From Bryobacterales bacterium (GTDB taxonomy: Bacteria > Acidobacteriota > Terriglobia > Bryobacterales > Bryobacteraceae), in contig JADKID010000015.1 in assembly GCA_016721425.1 (NCBI GenBank), positions 264,602 to 328,601 on the forward strand: a stretch of DNA of 64,000 nucleotides, read 5' to 3'. Positions 34,574 through 43,487 of the stretch are shown here, in pieces; positions within the stretch are counted from its first letter, which is position 1; every line of letters begins with the position of its first letter. The notes beneath the pieces were generated by a model. The model ran no database searches. It was given only the letters and a program-made list of their open reading frames with translations, and had not been told where the DNA came from. A program made the translations under genes and the position numbers.

Positions 34574-36478
34574 GTGGCCACCAAAAAACCTACCTCGACC
34601 GCCCGTTCGATGTCTCCGAAAGAGGCATCGGAGATTATCTACCTTCGGCCCGACCTCGTCAAAGGGCAGCGCTTCACCCAGGACACGCCGGTAACGCCGG
34701 ATGTCTGGCTGCGCTATGCTGCCGAGCCCGGCAAAGCTCAGGAGCTGATGTTCACGCCGGATCGCGACAGCACCGTGGAAGAGTTGGTTTTAGCGCTCCG
34801 GATCAGCCTGGCCCGAATGGCGGGGGCCTCGTCTCCTCCCGTCATCTACAACCAGTCTCATGCCATGGCAGTGCTGACACTGGAGCAACTGATCCTGGCT
34901 GTGCTGCCGGTGTCCCTGTGGTGGATGCGCGAACTGACCGCTGACCCCAAGAAAGTGCTGTACCAGATTCCGCTGCTGCTCAAGGAGCAGGAACATATCG
35001 AGGCACTGCTGATGAATCCGGCCGAAGTTCGGCAGAAGGGCTCGTCCAGTGAGGCCTATAGCGAGAGTCTGCTGCACATGGTGCGGATCGCCGGGGCGTT
35101 TCTACTGGGCCAGCCGATTCCGAAATCGGTGAACCAACGGCGGCCCTATTTCGTCAAGGTCATCAAGAATCTGGAGACGCTCTTTGCCCGCCTGGATCTC
35201 TCCGGTCTGTGGAGCGAACTGGGCGGCAGGCTGCCCCGTCCCGGGCACGCCCCGCTCTGGAGGGTGTTTCTCAATCGCGAGGCCGCTTCAGCGATCTACC
35301 GGTCCAGGCAGACGGTAAAGGCAGACGCGGCCATTCAGCTCTTCAATATCTCCTGCGAGGGGCTGCGGTGGGCCGTGGTGGATAGCGGAATCGATGCAAG
35401 GCACAAGGCCTTCGGCGGTAAGGGTGATGCCGCCGCCAGCCGGATCGAGCGCACGTACGATTTCACGCGTCTGAAGATCCTGCTGTACTCGAGCTTCGAA
35501 GACAACGAGGCCGTTGCGAAGACCCTGAAAGACGCCGGACTGACCCCGGAGCAATGGAGCCCGATGCAGCGGGACCTGCAATCCCGCCTGGCCTCCGGAC
35601 GGTTCTTTGAATGGGACCTACTGGAGAAAGTGCTACGCGTGGACCACGCCACCGGCGTTTATCGCTTTCCGGAGAATCAGCATGGCACACATGTCGCGGG
35701 GATTCTGGCGGCAGACGGGCGGCCGCCGAAGGCTGGCGCCCCGGAGCCGGAGGACGGTGTGCCCGCGGCTCCGGAGGTCACCGGCATCTGTCCGGACTTG
35801 CAGTTATATGATCTGCGCGTTTTCGACAGGAACGGCGCTGGCGACGAGTTCACGATCCTGGCGGCGCTGCAATTCATCCGGTACCTCAACGCCAATCGCG
35901 ACACAGTCACTATCCACGGCGTCAACATGAGTTTCTCGCTGAAGCACTCGGCCGATAGCTACGCCTGCGGCGCCACGCCGGTTTGCGAGGAGTGCGCGCG
36001 CCTCACCGGCGCGGGCATTGTCGTGGTGGCAGCCGCCGGCAATCGTGGATACCGCACCGATGATGTTGACGGCTTTGGCAACTACAATGACATCTCGATC
36101 ACCGATCCGGGCAACGCTGAGGACGCCATCACGGTAGGCTCTACCCACCGGCAAATGCCCCACAAATACGGTGTCTCGTACTTTTCCAGCCGCGGCCCGA
36201 CGGGGGATGGGCGCCGCAAGCCGGACCTACTGGCTCCGGGCGAGAAGATTGTCTCCACGATCCCCGGCAATAAGACCGCCGTCCTGGATGGCACCAGCAT
36301 GGCAGCGCCTCACGTCAGTGGCGCAGCAGCGCTGCTCATGGCGCGGCATCGGGAGCTGATCGGGCAACCGCGCCGGATCAAGGAGATTCTGTGCCGGACA
36401 GCCACCGATCTGGATCGGGAGCGGTCTTTTCAGGGCGCCGGGTTGTTGGATATTTTGCGGGCGCTACAGTCCGTATGA
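34574..36478 (+). CDS. S8 family (subtilisin-like) serine protease with long N-terminal helical domain
   Basis: 634 residues from GTG 34574; ATG 34610 is an alternative. Residues 1-about 255 are an uncharacterised, mainly helical region without signal peptide. The S8 domain then has catalytic D270 (VVDSGID), H370 (HGTHVAGI), oxyanion N490 (VVVAAAGNRG) and S575 (DGTSMAAPHVSG). A roughly 80-residue insertion separates D270 and H370, including a helical segment around the FEWDLLEKVLRVDH stretch. Absence of a signal suggests a cytoplasmic regulated protease. A perfect ribosome site 13 bases after its stop leads into an MBL-fold gene, so the two form a unit. The N-terminal domain is the likely activation or targeting part; this is inference. 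Confidence 0.88.
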   Translation: MATKKPTSTARSMSPKEASEIIYLRPDLVKGQRFTQDTPVTPDVWLRYAAEPGKAQELMFTPDRDSTVEELVLALRISLARMAGASSPPVIYNQSHAMAVLTLEQLILAVLPVSLWWMRELTADPKKVLYQIPLLLKEQEHIEALLMNPAEVRQKGSSSEAYSESLLHMVRIAGAFLLGQPIPKSVNQRRPYFVKVIKNLETLFARLDLSGLWSELGGRLPRPGHAPLWRVFLNREAASAIYRSRQTVKADAAIQLFNISCEGLRWAVVDSGIDARHKAFGGKGDAAASRIERTYDFTRLKILLYSSFEDNEAVAKTLKDAGLTPEQWSPMQRDLQSRLASGRFFEWDLLEKVLRVDHATGVYRFPENQHGTHVAGILAADGRPPKAGAPEPEDGVPAAPEVTGICPDLQLYDLRVFDRNGAGDEFTILAALQFIRYLNANRDTVTIHGVNMSFSLKHSADSYACGATPVCEECARLTGAGIVVVAAAGNRGYRTDDVDGFGNYNDISITDPGNAEDAITVGSTHRQMPHKYGVSYFSSRGPTGDGRRKPDLLAPGEKIVSTIPGNKTAVLDGTSMAAPHVSGAAALLMARHRELIGQPRRIKEILCRTATDLDRERSFQGAGLLDILRALQSV

Positions 36479-36490
36479 GCAGTCAGATTG

Positions 36491-36498
36491 AGGAGGAA
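36491..36498 (+). promoter_or_regulatory. Strong ribosome binding site before GTG of MBL-fold gene
   Basis: AGGAGGAA lies five bases before GTG 36504. It fixes this non-ATG start and indicates efficient translation of the second gene of the protease/MBL pair. Confidence 0.7.
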
Positions 36499-36503
36499 CC
36501 GTC

Positions 36504-37688
36504 GTGATCTTTTCACTGGAGGCGCTTGAGGCGCAAAAAGGCGATTGCCTGATTCTCAGTTGGGGCAAATCCGCCTCGGAGGTTCGTCACGTCGTCATTG
36601 ACGGTGGGCCGGACGGAGTCTGGGAGAGTTCACTTTCTAAACGGCTGGCCCAGCTTCGCAAGACTCACGGCGTACCCAAGGGCGAGGCCCTGCCAATTGA
36701 GATGGTGATGGTGAGCCACATTGACGACGATCACATCAATGGAGTTCTCGGCCTTTTCACCACGATGGAGGATGCGCAGCCGGCGACGCCCTACCGGATT
36801 GGCACGCTTTGGTTCAACAGCTTCGACGACATCATCGGCAATGGTCCCCAGGAGCTGAAATCGAAACTGGCCTCGCTGGGCGCCGGCGTGGCTGCGGGCA
36901 AGGTTGCCTCGACGGCGTTTGGCTTGGGAGAGGGCGGACGCCATTCGGCCGCCATCCTGGCGTCGGTGGGGCAAGGGCGCGATCTGCGATCCAAAGCACT
37001 GGGGCTAAGAACTCTGATCAATGCCGGCTTCAAGGGTCTCGTCATGACCCAGAATAAGCCGGTGATTGTGCCGCTCGCGGACGATCTGAAACTCCACATC
37101 ATCACGCCCAGTCTGAAGCGTCTCACCGCGCTGAATGACGAATGGGAGAAGGACGTTGCCAAGCATCCGTCCGATGCGAGGGTGGCTGCTTTCACGGATG
37201 CGTCGATCGCGAATCTCTCCAGCATCGTTGTCGTGGCGGAGTTCGGCGGCAAGACCATGCTGCTGACCGGCGACGCCCGCGGCGACGACATTCTGGCAGG
37301 GCTCACCAGCGCCGGCTTCCTCGACAACCCCAAGAAGGGCAAAGTGCATTTCGATGTCCTCAAGATGCCCCACCACGGCAGCAATCGCAACATGACCTTG
37401 GATTTCCTGAAGCGCATCACGGCCGATCACTACGTCATTTCAGCCAACGGCGAGCATACCAATCCCGATGCGGATACCGTTGAATGGATCGCCCAGGCGC
37501 GCGCGGGCGACTCCTATCTCATCCATTTCACTAACGAGAAGATGATCGATCCGGCGAAGAAGAACCTCGATGTGGGCAAGGCGGTGAAGGATGTGCTCTC
37601 CGCCCACAAGATTGAAAGGCAGGCTGTCTATCGCAAGGACAACGCCCTGGGCCTGCGCGTGGATCTTTTCGACGCTCTCAAGCTGTAG
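36504..37688 (+). CDS. Metallo-beta-lactamase-fold protein (ComEC-type MBL)
   Basis: 394 residues. Metal-site motifs are H72-I-D-D-D-H77 (SHIDDDHINGV), LTGD at 254-257 and PHHGS at 289-293, as in the MBL domain of ComEC/Rec2. There are no membrane segments or signal, so it is not ComEC itself but a soluble relative. A C-terminal extension after the MBL core (about residues 330-394) is of unknown function. It follows the S8 protease by 25 bases and shares its strand. MBL proteins of this type often act on nucleic acids or phosphoesters; the substrate here is unknown. Confidence 0.88.
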   Translation: MIFSLEALEAQKGDCLILSWGKSASEVRHVVIDGGPDGVWESSLSKRLAQLRKTHGVPKGEALPIEMVMVSHIDDDHINGVLGLFTTMEDAQPATPYRIGTLWFNSFDDIIGNGPQELKSKLASLGAGVAAGKVASTAFGLGEGGRHSAAILASVGQGRDLRSKALGLRTLINAGFKGLVMTQNKPVIVPLADDLKLHIITPSLKRLTALNDEWEKDVAKHPSDARVAAFTDASIANLSSIVVVAEFGGKTMLLTGDARGDDILAGLTSAGFLDNPKKGKVHFDVLKMPHHGSNRNMTLDFLKRITADHYVISANGEHTNPDADTVEWIAQARAGDSYLIHFTNEKMIDPAKKNLDVGKAVKDVLSAHKIERQAVYRKDNALGLRVDLFDALKL

Positions 37689-37717
37689 TTCCAGAGGGGT
37701 GCAGCCCGGCTCACAGA

Positions 37718-39661
37718 TCACCGGTAGAACGGTTGCCAGGTGAGCCAGCGCGGGCCGTATTTCGGCACCGGCGCCCCCACCTCCAGCGCGCCCAGATCCG
37801 GCGCCCGGCCCATGAATCCGTCGTTCACGGTGGGGATCACAACGCCCGCGTCCACGGCCTTGCTGCCTGCCTTGAGCTGGAAGTTCAAGTCCATGGAGTG
37901 ATACACCGCATGCCGTTTGGCAGGGTCCGGCGGCGCCATCTGCTGGAAGATGTCGAAGTCCACCTCCATGCCGTGGGCCTCCTGCCCGGTGGCCGCGCGG
38001 AACTCGGCCAGCGTCGCAAAGCTCTTCCAATCCTCGCGTTTGGCCTCGTACGCGGTCTGGCCGGCCGCCGGCGCCAGCCACAGATACTGCGCGGTCACGC
38101 CCTGGTTGGGCCGGTAGCCGTTGTAATCCGAGCTGTACGCGCCCGTCGCATTGGCCCACGCCATGATGCCGCGGTCCGGCGTGTCCCGCCCCAGGAAGAG
38201 ATTGTTGCGGAAGTGCGTGTTCGAGTACGGATCACCCACGGTCTGTTCGCCGATCAAAGTGTTGTGGTACACGAGCAACCCGGCCGGCTTGGCCGAGAAC
38301 TTGAACGACACGCCGGAGGGGACGTGATAAAGGAGATTTCGCACAAAGTACACCGGCCCGCCGAATGTGGGTTGGGCGCTGTAGCCGCCATGGGCTGCAT
38401 TGATGCCGCGATTCTCGAACACGCGGATGTTGTGCACTCCGCCGTCGGTCTCGATGAAATCATCGTTCGACATATGCATGTCGTTGCCGTAGATGTCGAT
38501 GGAGGAGGCCTGCCGCTCCGGATCCTTTTCCGGCGTACCGTAAGTGGAGATCCCAATCGCGTCGTGGAAATAGGCGATCGCATTGCGCGCGATCACGTGC
38601 CCCGGGCCGTACACCTTGATGGCGTAGTAGCTGGTCAGTTGGTGCGAGGCGTAGGGCCCGGCGCTGGCCCACAGCGGCCCGGTCCAGCCGATCAACCGGA
38701 AGCGGTCGTCGCGTCCCAGGAAGAGATTGTCGGCAATGTAGAAGTCGCTGGAGCCGGCATACTCAGTCCACACGCCGAAGCCCACGCCCTCAAACCGGCA
38801 GTTCTTCACAGTCAGCCCCACCGCGCCCAGCACCTCCTTCTGGCCGGCGAAAATGCCGACGTCGGTGTTGCGGATGGTCAAGCCGTCGAAGATGTGATAC
38901 GCCGAGGCCATCACATCGAAGAGCCGGTGGTTGCCGGCACCATCGAGCACCACCTCGCCGTCGCCCGCCGCCTTGATCGTGATCGGCTTCTCCCGGGTGC
39001 CCTTCAGCGTGAGAGACAATGAGCCGTCGAAAGGCGTCATCATCGGATCCACGTAATTCAGCCGCTCTGTCTTGTACAGCCCGGCGTGCAGCACGATGTT
39101 GTCGCCGGCCTGCGCGCGCCGTTCCCACATCACGCTCCAGTCGCCCAGGCCGGAGCCATAGTACGCCTCCAGAATGCTGCTGAAACTTGGCTCCATCCGC
39201 ACTCCCTTATAGTCGGGCGGGTAGACATGCAAGGTGCGCCCGCCCGCATAGGAAACCGGCTCCGTGCGCGTCTTCACCCGCACTATCTGCGCCGCCGTTC
39301 CGACAACCCCATCGGGGTCTTTCATCTGGAACCGGCAATCGTATTCCGTGCCTGGCCGCAGGTTGAGAATACTGCCGGCGAAGCCCTCGGGCACGGTGTA
39401 GTCGAAGTGCTCGCGCTGCCGGAAGATCCGCTCTCCGCCGATCCGCAACAGCGGCAGCGCGAGCCGCCACGCCGTCTCCCCGACGGCGCGGTAATCCACC
39501 GTGACGGTGGCGTTGCGGTTGGCATCCCCGCTGATCGCCCACTCGAACCCGAGGTTTAAGAGCGTCGGGTGCTCCACCACGAACTTACCCGTGGTCGTGT
39601 TGTTCTGCCCATACGCGCCCGCCGCCAACACGAAGAGAGAAAGTAATTGTCCGCGCTTCAT
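37718..39661 (-). CDS. Secreted right-handed parallel beta-helix protein
   Basis: 647 residues with signal peptide (LLSLFVLAAGAYGQN). After an N-terminal Ig/FN3-like domain (about 25-130), the centre is a ladder of short beta-helix coils (FDVMASAYHIFDGLTIRNTDVGIF, VKNCRFEGVGFGVW, FYIADNLFLGRDD, IDIYGNDMHMSNDDF). This is the pattern of pectate-lyase-like or polysaccharide-degrading beta-helix proteins. A catalytic residue cannot be named from sequence alone. It converges on the MBL gene with a 29-base gap. The adjacent plus-strand gene starts 160 bases upstream of its start. Confidence 0.82.
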   Translation of the reverse strand: MKRGQLLSLFVLAAGAYGQNNTTTGKFVVEHPTLLNLGFEWAISGDANRNATVTVDYRAVGETAWRLALPLLRIGGERIFRQREHFDYTVPEGFAGSILNLRPGTEYDCRFQMKDPDGVVGTAAQIVRVKTRTEPVSYAGGRTLHVYPPDYKGVRMEPSFSSILEAYYGSGLGDWSVMWERRAQAGDNIVLHAGLYKTERLNYVDPMMTPFDGSLSLTLKGTREKPITIKAAGDGEVVLDGAGNHRLFDVMASAYHIFDGLTIRNTDVGIFAGQKEVLGAVGLTVKNCRFEGVGFGVWTEYAGSSDFYIADNLFLGRDDRFRLIGWTGPLWASAGPYASHQLTSYYAIKVYGPGHVIARNAIAYFHDAIGISTYGTPEKDPERQASSIDIYGNDMHMSNDDFIETDGGVHNIRVFENRGINAAHGGYSAQPTFGGPVYFVRNLLYHVPSGVSFKFSAKPAGLLVYHNTLIGEQTVGDPYSNTHFRNNLFLGRDTPDRGIMAWANATGAYSSDYNGYRPNQGVTAQYLWLAPAAGQTAYEAKREDWKSFATLAEFRAATGQEAHGMEVDFDIFQQMAPPDPAKRHAVYHSMDLNFQLKAGSKAVDAGVVIPTVNDGFMGRAPDLGALEVGAPVPKYGPRWLTWQPFYR

Positions 39662-39819
39662 AGTCGTTCATTCCGTTTCAACTTCGGCTCCGCGCCGCAT
39701 CGCGCGTTGTTCTTCAGGCACCTACCGATTGTATGCCTCCAAATCCGGACATCGAACCCCGCGCGCATGCGGTACCCTGATGACGATGTTCGGCACCGGC
39801 GTTCCGTACATCGGCCACT

Positions 39820-41004
39820 ATGCCCACTGCCTCCCGCAATCTTCTGTTACCCCTCGGCTTATTCGTATTGGGTTTCCTTTCCGCCGCCCTGCAATTGGGA
39901 GAAGATGCCGCCATCGGCCCGGCCTTCGAGACCGTCAGCGTGGCCAGAAACCTCGCCGCCGGTCTCGGATTCAGCAATCCGTTTCAACCGCTGCCCACCG
40001 GACCCACTGCGCTAATTCCGCCAGTCTATCCCGCGCTCATGGCCGGCGTGATCCGGCTGTTCGGATATGGCGGCGGATTCGTCACTGTGATGGTATTGCT
40101 CCAGTTGGTGCTCAATGGCATTCAGGCGGCGCTTCTGCCGGCCGTGTCGGAACGGCTTCTCGGCCAGCGGCGTCCTGGCTTCCTCGCCGCCGGCGCCTTG
40201 ATCTGCCTGCCCGTGATGCCGGTGATGCCGCAGTTCGAAATGGAGCTCCAGATTGTCATTCTGCTTCTCTTTGTTCTCATTCCGGTGACAAAATGGTCCG
40301 CCGTCCCCGCGGCGCTCTTCGCCGCGTTGGCACTGCACGTCAATCCCTCCAGCCTCTTCCTGCTGGGAGGTTGGATGTTGTGGAAGCGACCGGGAATCCG
40401 TTGGAGTGCCATTTGGGTGGGCGTACTCGTCATCGCCTGCGCGCCGTGGGCGATCCGGAACTATACGGTGACAGGCCGCCTGGTATTCATCCGCAACAAC
40501 TTCCCGCTGGAATTGCACATCGCCAATAACGAAATCGCCGGGCCCGAGTTCTTCAGCAATCTGCAGAGCTTCCGCTCTCTCCACCCGAACAACAATGCCG
40601 CCGAGGCCAGAGCCGTCCAGACGCTCGGCGAAACCGCGTATTTCGATCGCTGCGGCCTCCAGGCCAGAGAGTGGATTCGCCGCAACCCGGGCCGGTTCCT
40701 CCGCCTGACCGCGCAGCGCGCCTTTCGGTACTGGGTCCCTCGCACCGAGCCCCATCATTGGTTCGGATGGATCGTCGGTCTGCTCACCCTGCTGGCCATA
40801 CCCGCCCTGCTCCGTCTCTACAAGAACCCCGTATTCACCACCGGTCTGCTCCTGTCGCCTCTGCTCTACTTCGTGGTGCAGGCCGATTACCGTTACCGCA
40901 TGCCATACTTCTGGCTCACGCTCCTGGCCGCCGGTTGCACCGTCGCCAACTGGCTGGATCGGAGAGCCGCCCGCTCCGCCGGACCGCCATCCGCGCAACA
41001 ATAG
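39820..41004 (+). CDS. GT-C-like polytopic membrane protein (glycosyltransferase 39-like)
   Basis: 394 residues with about eight to nine TM segments. The first loop has GEDAAIGPAFETVSVARNLAAGLGF and GPTALIPPVYPALMAGVIRLFG, similar to the acidic-residue-first-loop pattern of ArnT/PMT-type enzymes that use polyprenyl-linked sugars. A soluble stretch (residues about 215-285) is near the C-terminal end. Substrate is unknown. It begins a run of three co-directional genes with the aldo/keto reductase five bases downstream. Confidence 0.7.
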   Translation: MPTASRNLLLPLGLFVLGFLSAALQLGEDAAIGPAFETVSVARNLAAGLGFSNPFQPLPTGPTALIPPVYPALMAGVIRLFGYGGGFVTVMVLLQLVLNGIQAALLPAVSERLLGQRRPGFLAAGALICLPVMPVMPQFEMELQIVILLLFVLIPVTKWSAVPAALFAALALHVNPSSLFLLGGWMLWKRPGIRWSAIWVGVLVIACAPWAIRNYTVTGRLVFIRNNFPLELHIANNEIAGPEFFSNLQSFRSLHPNNNAAEARAVQTLGETAYFDRCGLQAREWIRRNPGRFLRLTAQRAFRYWVPRTEPHHWFGWIVGLLTLLAIPALLRLYKNPVFTTGLLLSPLLYFVVQADYRYRMPYFWLTLLAAGCTVANWLDRRAARSAGPPSAQQ

Positions 41005-41008
41005 GCCC

Positions 41009-41992
41009 ATGAACTACGTCAACCTCGGCACCGCCGGCCTCAAAGTATCCCGCATCTGCCTTGGTGCCATGACCTATGGCTCCAAACAATGGCGCGAGTG
41101 GGTGCTCGAGGAAGACGAGGGCCGCCCGTTCATTCAGCGCGCTCTCTCGCTCGGCATCAACTTCTTCGACACCGCCGATATGTACTCTCTCGGCGTCAGC
41201 GAAGAGATCCTCGGCCGCGCCCTCAAGGACTTCGCCGCCGCGCGCGAACGCTTCGTCATTGCCACCAAGGTCTTTCACGCCATGGGCGACGATCCCAATC
41301 AATGCGGCCTTTCGCGCAAGCACATCCTGCACTCGATTGACGCCAGCCTGCGACGTCTCGGCACGGACTACGTCGATCTCTACCAGATCCACCGCTTCGA
41401 TTACTCCACGCCCATCGAGGAGACGCTCCGGGCCCTCCACGACGTGGTCCGCGCCGGCAAGGCGCTCTACATTGGCGCGTCGTCCATGCACACCTGGCAG
41501 TTCGCGCAGATGCAGTACACCGCCGATCAGCTCGGCCTCACGCGTTTCGTTTCCATGCAGAACCACTACAACCTCGTCTATCGCGAGGAAGAGCGCGAGA
41601 TGATCCCCTTCTGCCGCAACCAGGGAGTCGCCGTCATCCCTTGGAGCCCGCTTGCCCGCGGTTTCCTCGCCGGCAATCGTACCGCCACCGGCTTCGGCGC
41701 CACCTCGCGCGCCAAGACGGATGACATCGCCCACCGCCTCTACTACCAGCCCTCGGATTTCACAGTCGTCGAGCGTGTCACCGAAATCGCCAATCGCCGC
41801 GGAGTGCCCAACGCGCAGATCGCCCTGGCCTGGCTGCTCCATCAGCCCGGCGTCACCGCGCCCATCGTCGGCGCCAGCAAGATGAACCACCTCGACGACG
41901 CCATCGCTGCGCTCGACATTCATCTCGATGAGTCCGAACTCAAAGCGCTCGCTGAACCATACCAGCCCCACCCCGTGCTCGGACACCAGTGA
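41009..41992 (+). CDS. Aldo/keto reductase
   Basis: 327 residues, a typical AKR length. The catalytic tetrad positions are recognisable: D-T-A-D-MY in FFDTADMYSLG, K in VIATKVFHAM and H in DLYQIHRFDYSTP; the NADPH-binding end has APIVGASKMNHLDDAIAAL. Members reduce aldehydes and ketones with NADPH in the cytoplasm. It sits between two membrane proteins; four bases separate it from the preceding stop and its stop overlaps the next start. Confidence 0.92.
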   Translation: MNYVNLGTAGLKVSRICLGAMTYGSKQWREWVLEEDEGRPFIQRALSLGINFFDTADMYSLGVSEEILGRALKDFAAARERFVIATKVFHAMGDDPNQCGLSRKHILHSIDASLRRLGTDYVDLYQIHRFDYSTPIEETLRALHDVVRAGKALYIGASSMHTWQFAQMQYTADQLGLTRFVSMQNHYNLVYREEEREMIPFCRNQGVAVIPWSPLARGFLAGNRTATGFGATSRAKTDDIAHRLYYQPSDFTVVERVTEIANRRGVPNAQIALAWLLHQPGVTAPIVGASKMNHLDDAIAALDIHLDESELKALAEPYQPHPVLGHQ

Positions 41993-43251
41993 TGAAGAGC
42001 GACAACTATCCTCCTCTGTGGCTCTGGTGCCTCTTCCCGGCCGTCACCATGTCGCTTGGCTGGGGCCTCCGCGGCTACATTCGCGGCGGTCCGCTCGGCG
42101 CTATGATTCCTGGCGCCATGATTGGCCTTGCTCTGTGTATGCTCCTGAGCCGTGAGAGGGAATCCGCCCTGGTGGCTGCGTTCGCCGCCGTGGGGGTCGG
42201 CTTCGGCGGCCAGGAGACCTACGGCCAGACCGTGCACATCGCCACGCTGCCCGAATCCTGGGCGTGGGGCATCACCGGCTTCACACTCAAGGGCGCCGCC
42301 TGGGGCCTCCTCGGAGGCGCCGCCATCGGTGTCGCACTCACGCGCGAACGCTACCGCCCCTCGCAGTTCCTCTCCGCCTTCACCTTCATGCTGGTCGCCA
42401 CGTGGGCCGGCTGGAAACTGATCAATCAGCCCAAGCTGATCTACTTCTCCAATCGCCTCGACAAGCCTCGCGAGGAGCTCTGGTTCGGGCTGCTGCTCGG
42501 CGGCATCGTCTTCCTTGTCTGGCTCTCGTTGATCGCCGGCGCCCGCCTCCCCTGGCGCTTCGCCCTGTGGGGCGCGCTCGGCGGTGGCCTCGGGTTTGGT
42601 CTCGGCGCGGCCATCCACGTCTGGGGCCGGCTCCACGCGCCCAACTTCCCATTTGAATGGTGGAAGACCATGGAGTTTACCTTCGGCGCTCTCCTCGGCT
42701 TGTCCTACGGCTACTGCGCCTGGCGCCACCGCAATGAACTTGCGCCGCCCCAGCCCGTAGAATCCACTCCGCCCGCCCTGCTGCCCTCGCTGGCCCTGGC
42801 CGTGGTCTCCATCGCGATTGGAGTCGCCGCCGAAGACCTGCTGCCTGTCCGCTTCGATTACACCATCCTTGGCGTCGTGCTCCTCAGCCTGGCCATCTTC
42901 TTCCGCGCCTTCTCCTGGCAGACGGCCATCACCGTCACTTACTGCGCCTTCGCGTTGGATTTCGTCAAAAACCGCAGCGATTTCCCAGCCCCCGCGCTCT
43001 GGGCCTTCCTGATCCTCACCACCCTGGTCACCGCCATCTACACCGCCCGCACCGCCCGGATGCGGCCGTTGTTCCTGTTTCTCGTCGTCTCCTCCGTCGC
43101 CATCGCCCTGGGCAAAGGGCTTCTCCTACCGCCCAAAGGGATCGGGCTCCATCTCGTGGTCACGGAGCTGACCTTCGTCGCCCTCGCGACCGCGGCGGTC
43201 CTCCTGGCCCCTCGTCCGGCGGCTGGCCAGGGACGAGGTGCCTCACTCTAA
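41992..43251 (+). CDS. Polytopic membrane protein of unknown function
   Basis: 419 residues from ATG 41992 (GTG 41989 is also in frame), sharing bases with the aldo/keto reductase stop. About eleven hydrophobic segments, rich in Gly-Ala repeats (AMIGLALCMLLS, WGLLGGAAIGVAL, GGGLGFGLGAAIHVW) and a conserved-looking GWGLRGYIRGGPLGAMIPGA near the start. I do not recognise the family. It ends with a hydrophobic segment followed by a short charged tail. Confidence 0.72.
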   Translation: MKSDNYPPLWLWCLFPAVTMSLGWGLRGYIRGGPLGAMIPGAMIGLALCMLLSRERESALVAAFAAVGVGFGGQETYGQTVHIATLPESWAWGITGFTLKGAAWGLLGGAAIGVALTRERYRPSQFLSAFTFMLVATWAGWKLINQPKLIYFSNRLDKPREELWFGLLLGGIVFLVWLSLIAGARLPWRFALWGALGGGLGFGLGAAIHVWGRLHAPNFPFEWWKTMEFTFGALLGLSYGYCAWRHRNELAPPQPVESTPPALLPSLALAVVSIAIGVAAEDLLPVRFDYTILGVVLLSLAIFFRAFSWQTAITVTYCAFALDFVKNRSDFPAPALWAFLILTTLVTAIYTARTARMRPLFLFLVVSSVAIALGKGLLLPPKGIGLHLVVTELTFVALATAAVLLAPRPAAGQGRGASL

Positions 43252-43367
43252 GCGAACCCTCGCATTGTTCGTAGCCGGTTCGCGACCGGCGAGCCCCCGA
43301 AGCCAGTGAATTGTCACCACATGATATACTTCTGGATTACACGGCGCGTTAATAAACATTCACCAAT

Positions 43368-43487
43368 ATGAGTGAAACAAAGCGCATTTCGGGCAAAGTC
43401 GCCAATGCCGGAGCCGCCATCGAGACGGGAACGGCGTATGTGGTCAAGGTGTTGTGCCCGGTCTGGGATGACGCATGGATGCGCTAG
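43368..43487 (+). CDS. Possible 39-residue small ORF overlapping the EAL-HDOD start
   Basis: An ATG at 43368 opens a 39-codon frame (starting MSETKRISGKVANAGAA and ending PVWDDAWMR) whose stop lies 13 bases inside the EAL-HDOD gene. I see no strong ribosome site. It may be a translational leader for that gene or a chance frame. Confidence 0.3.
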   Translation: MSETKRISGKVANAGAAIETGTAYVVKVLCPVWDDAWMR

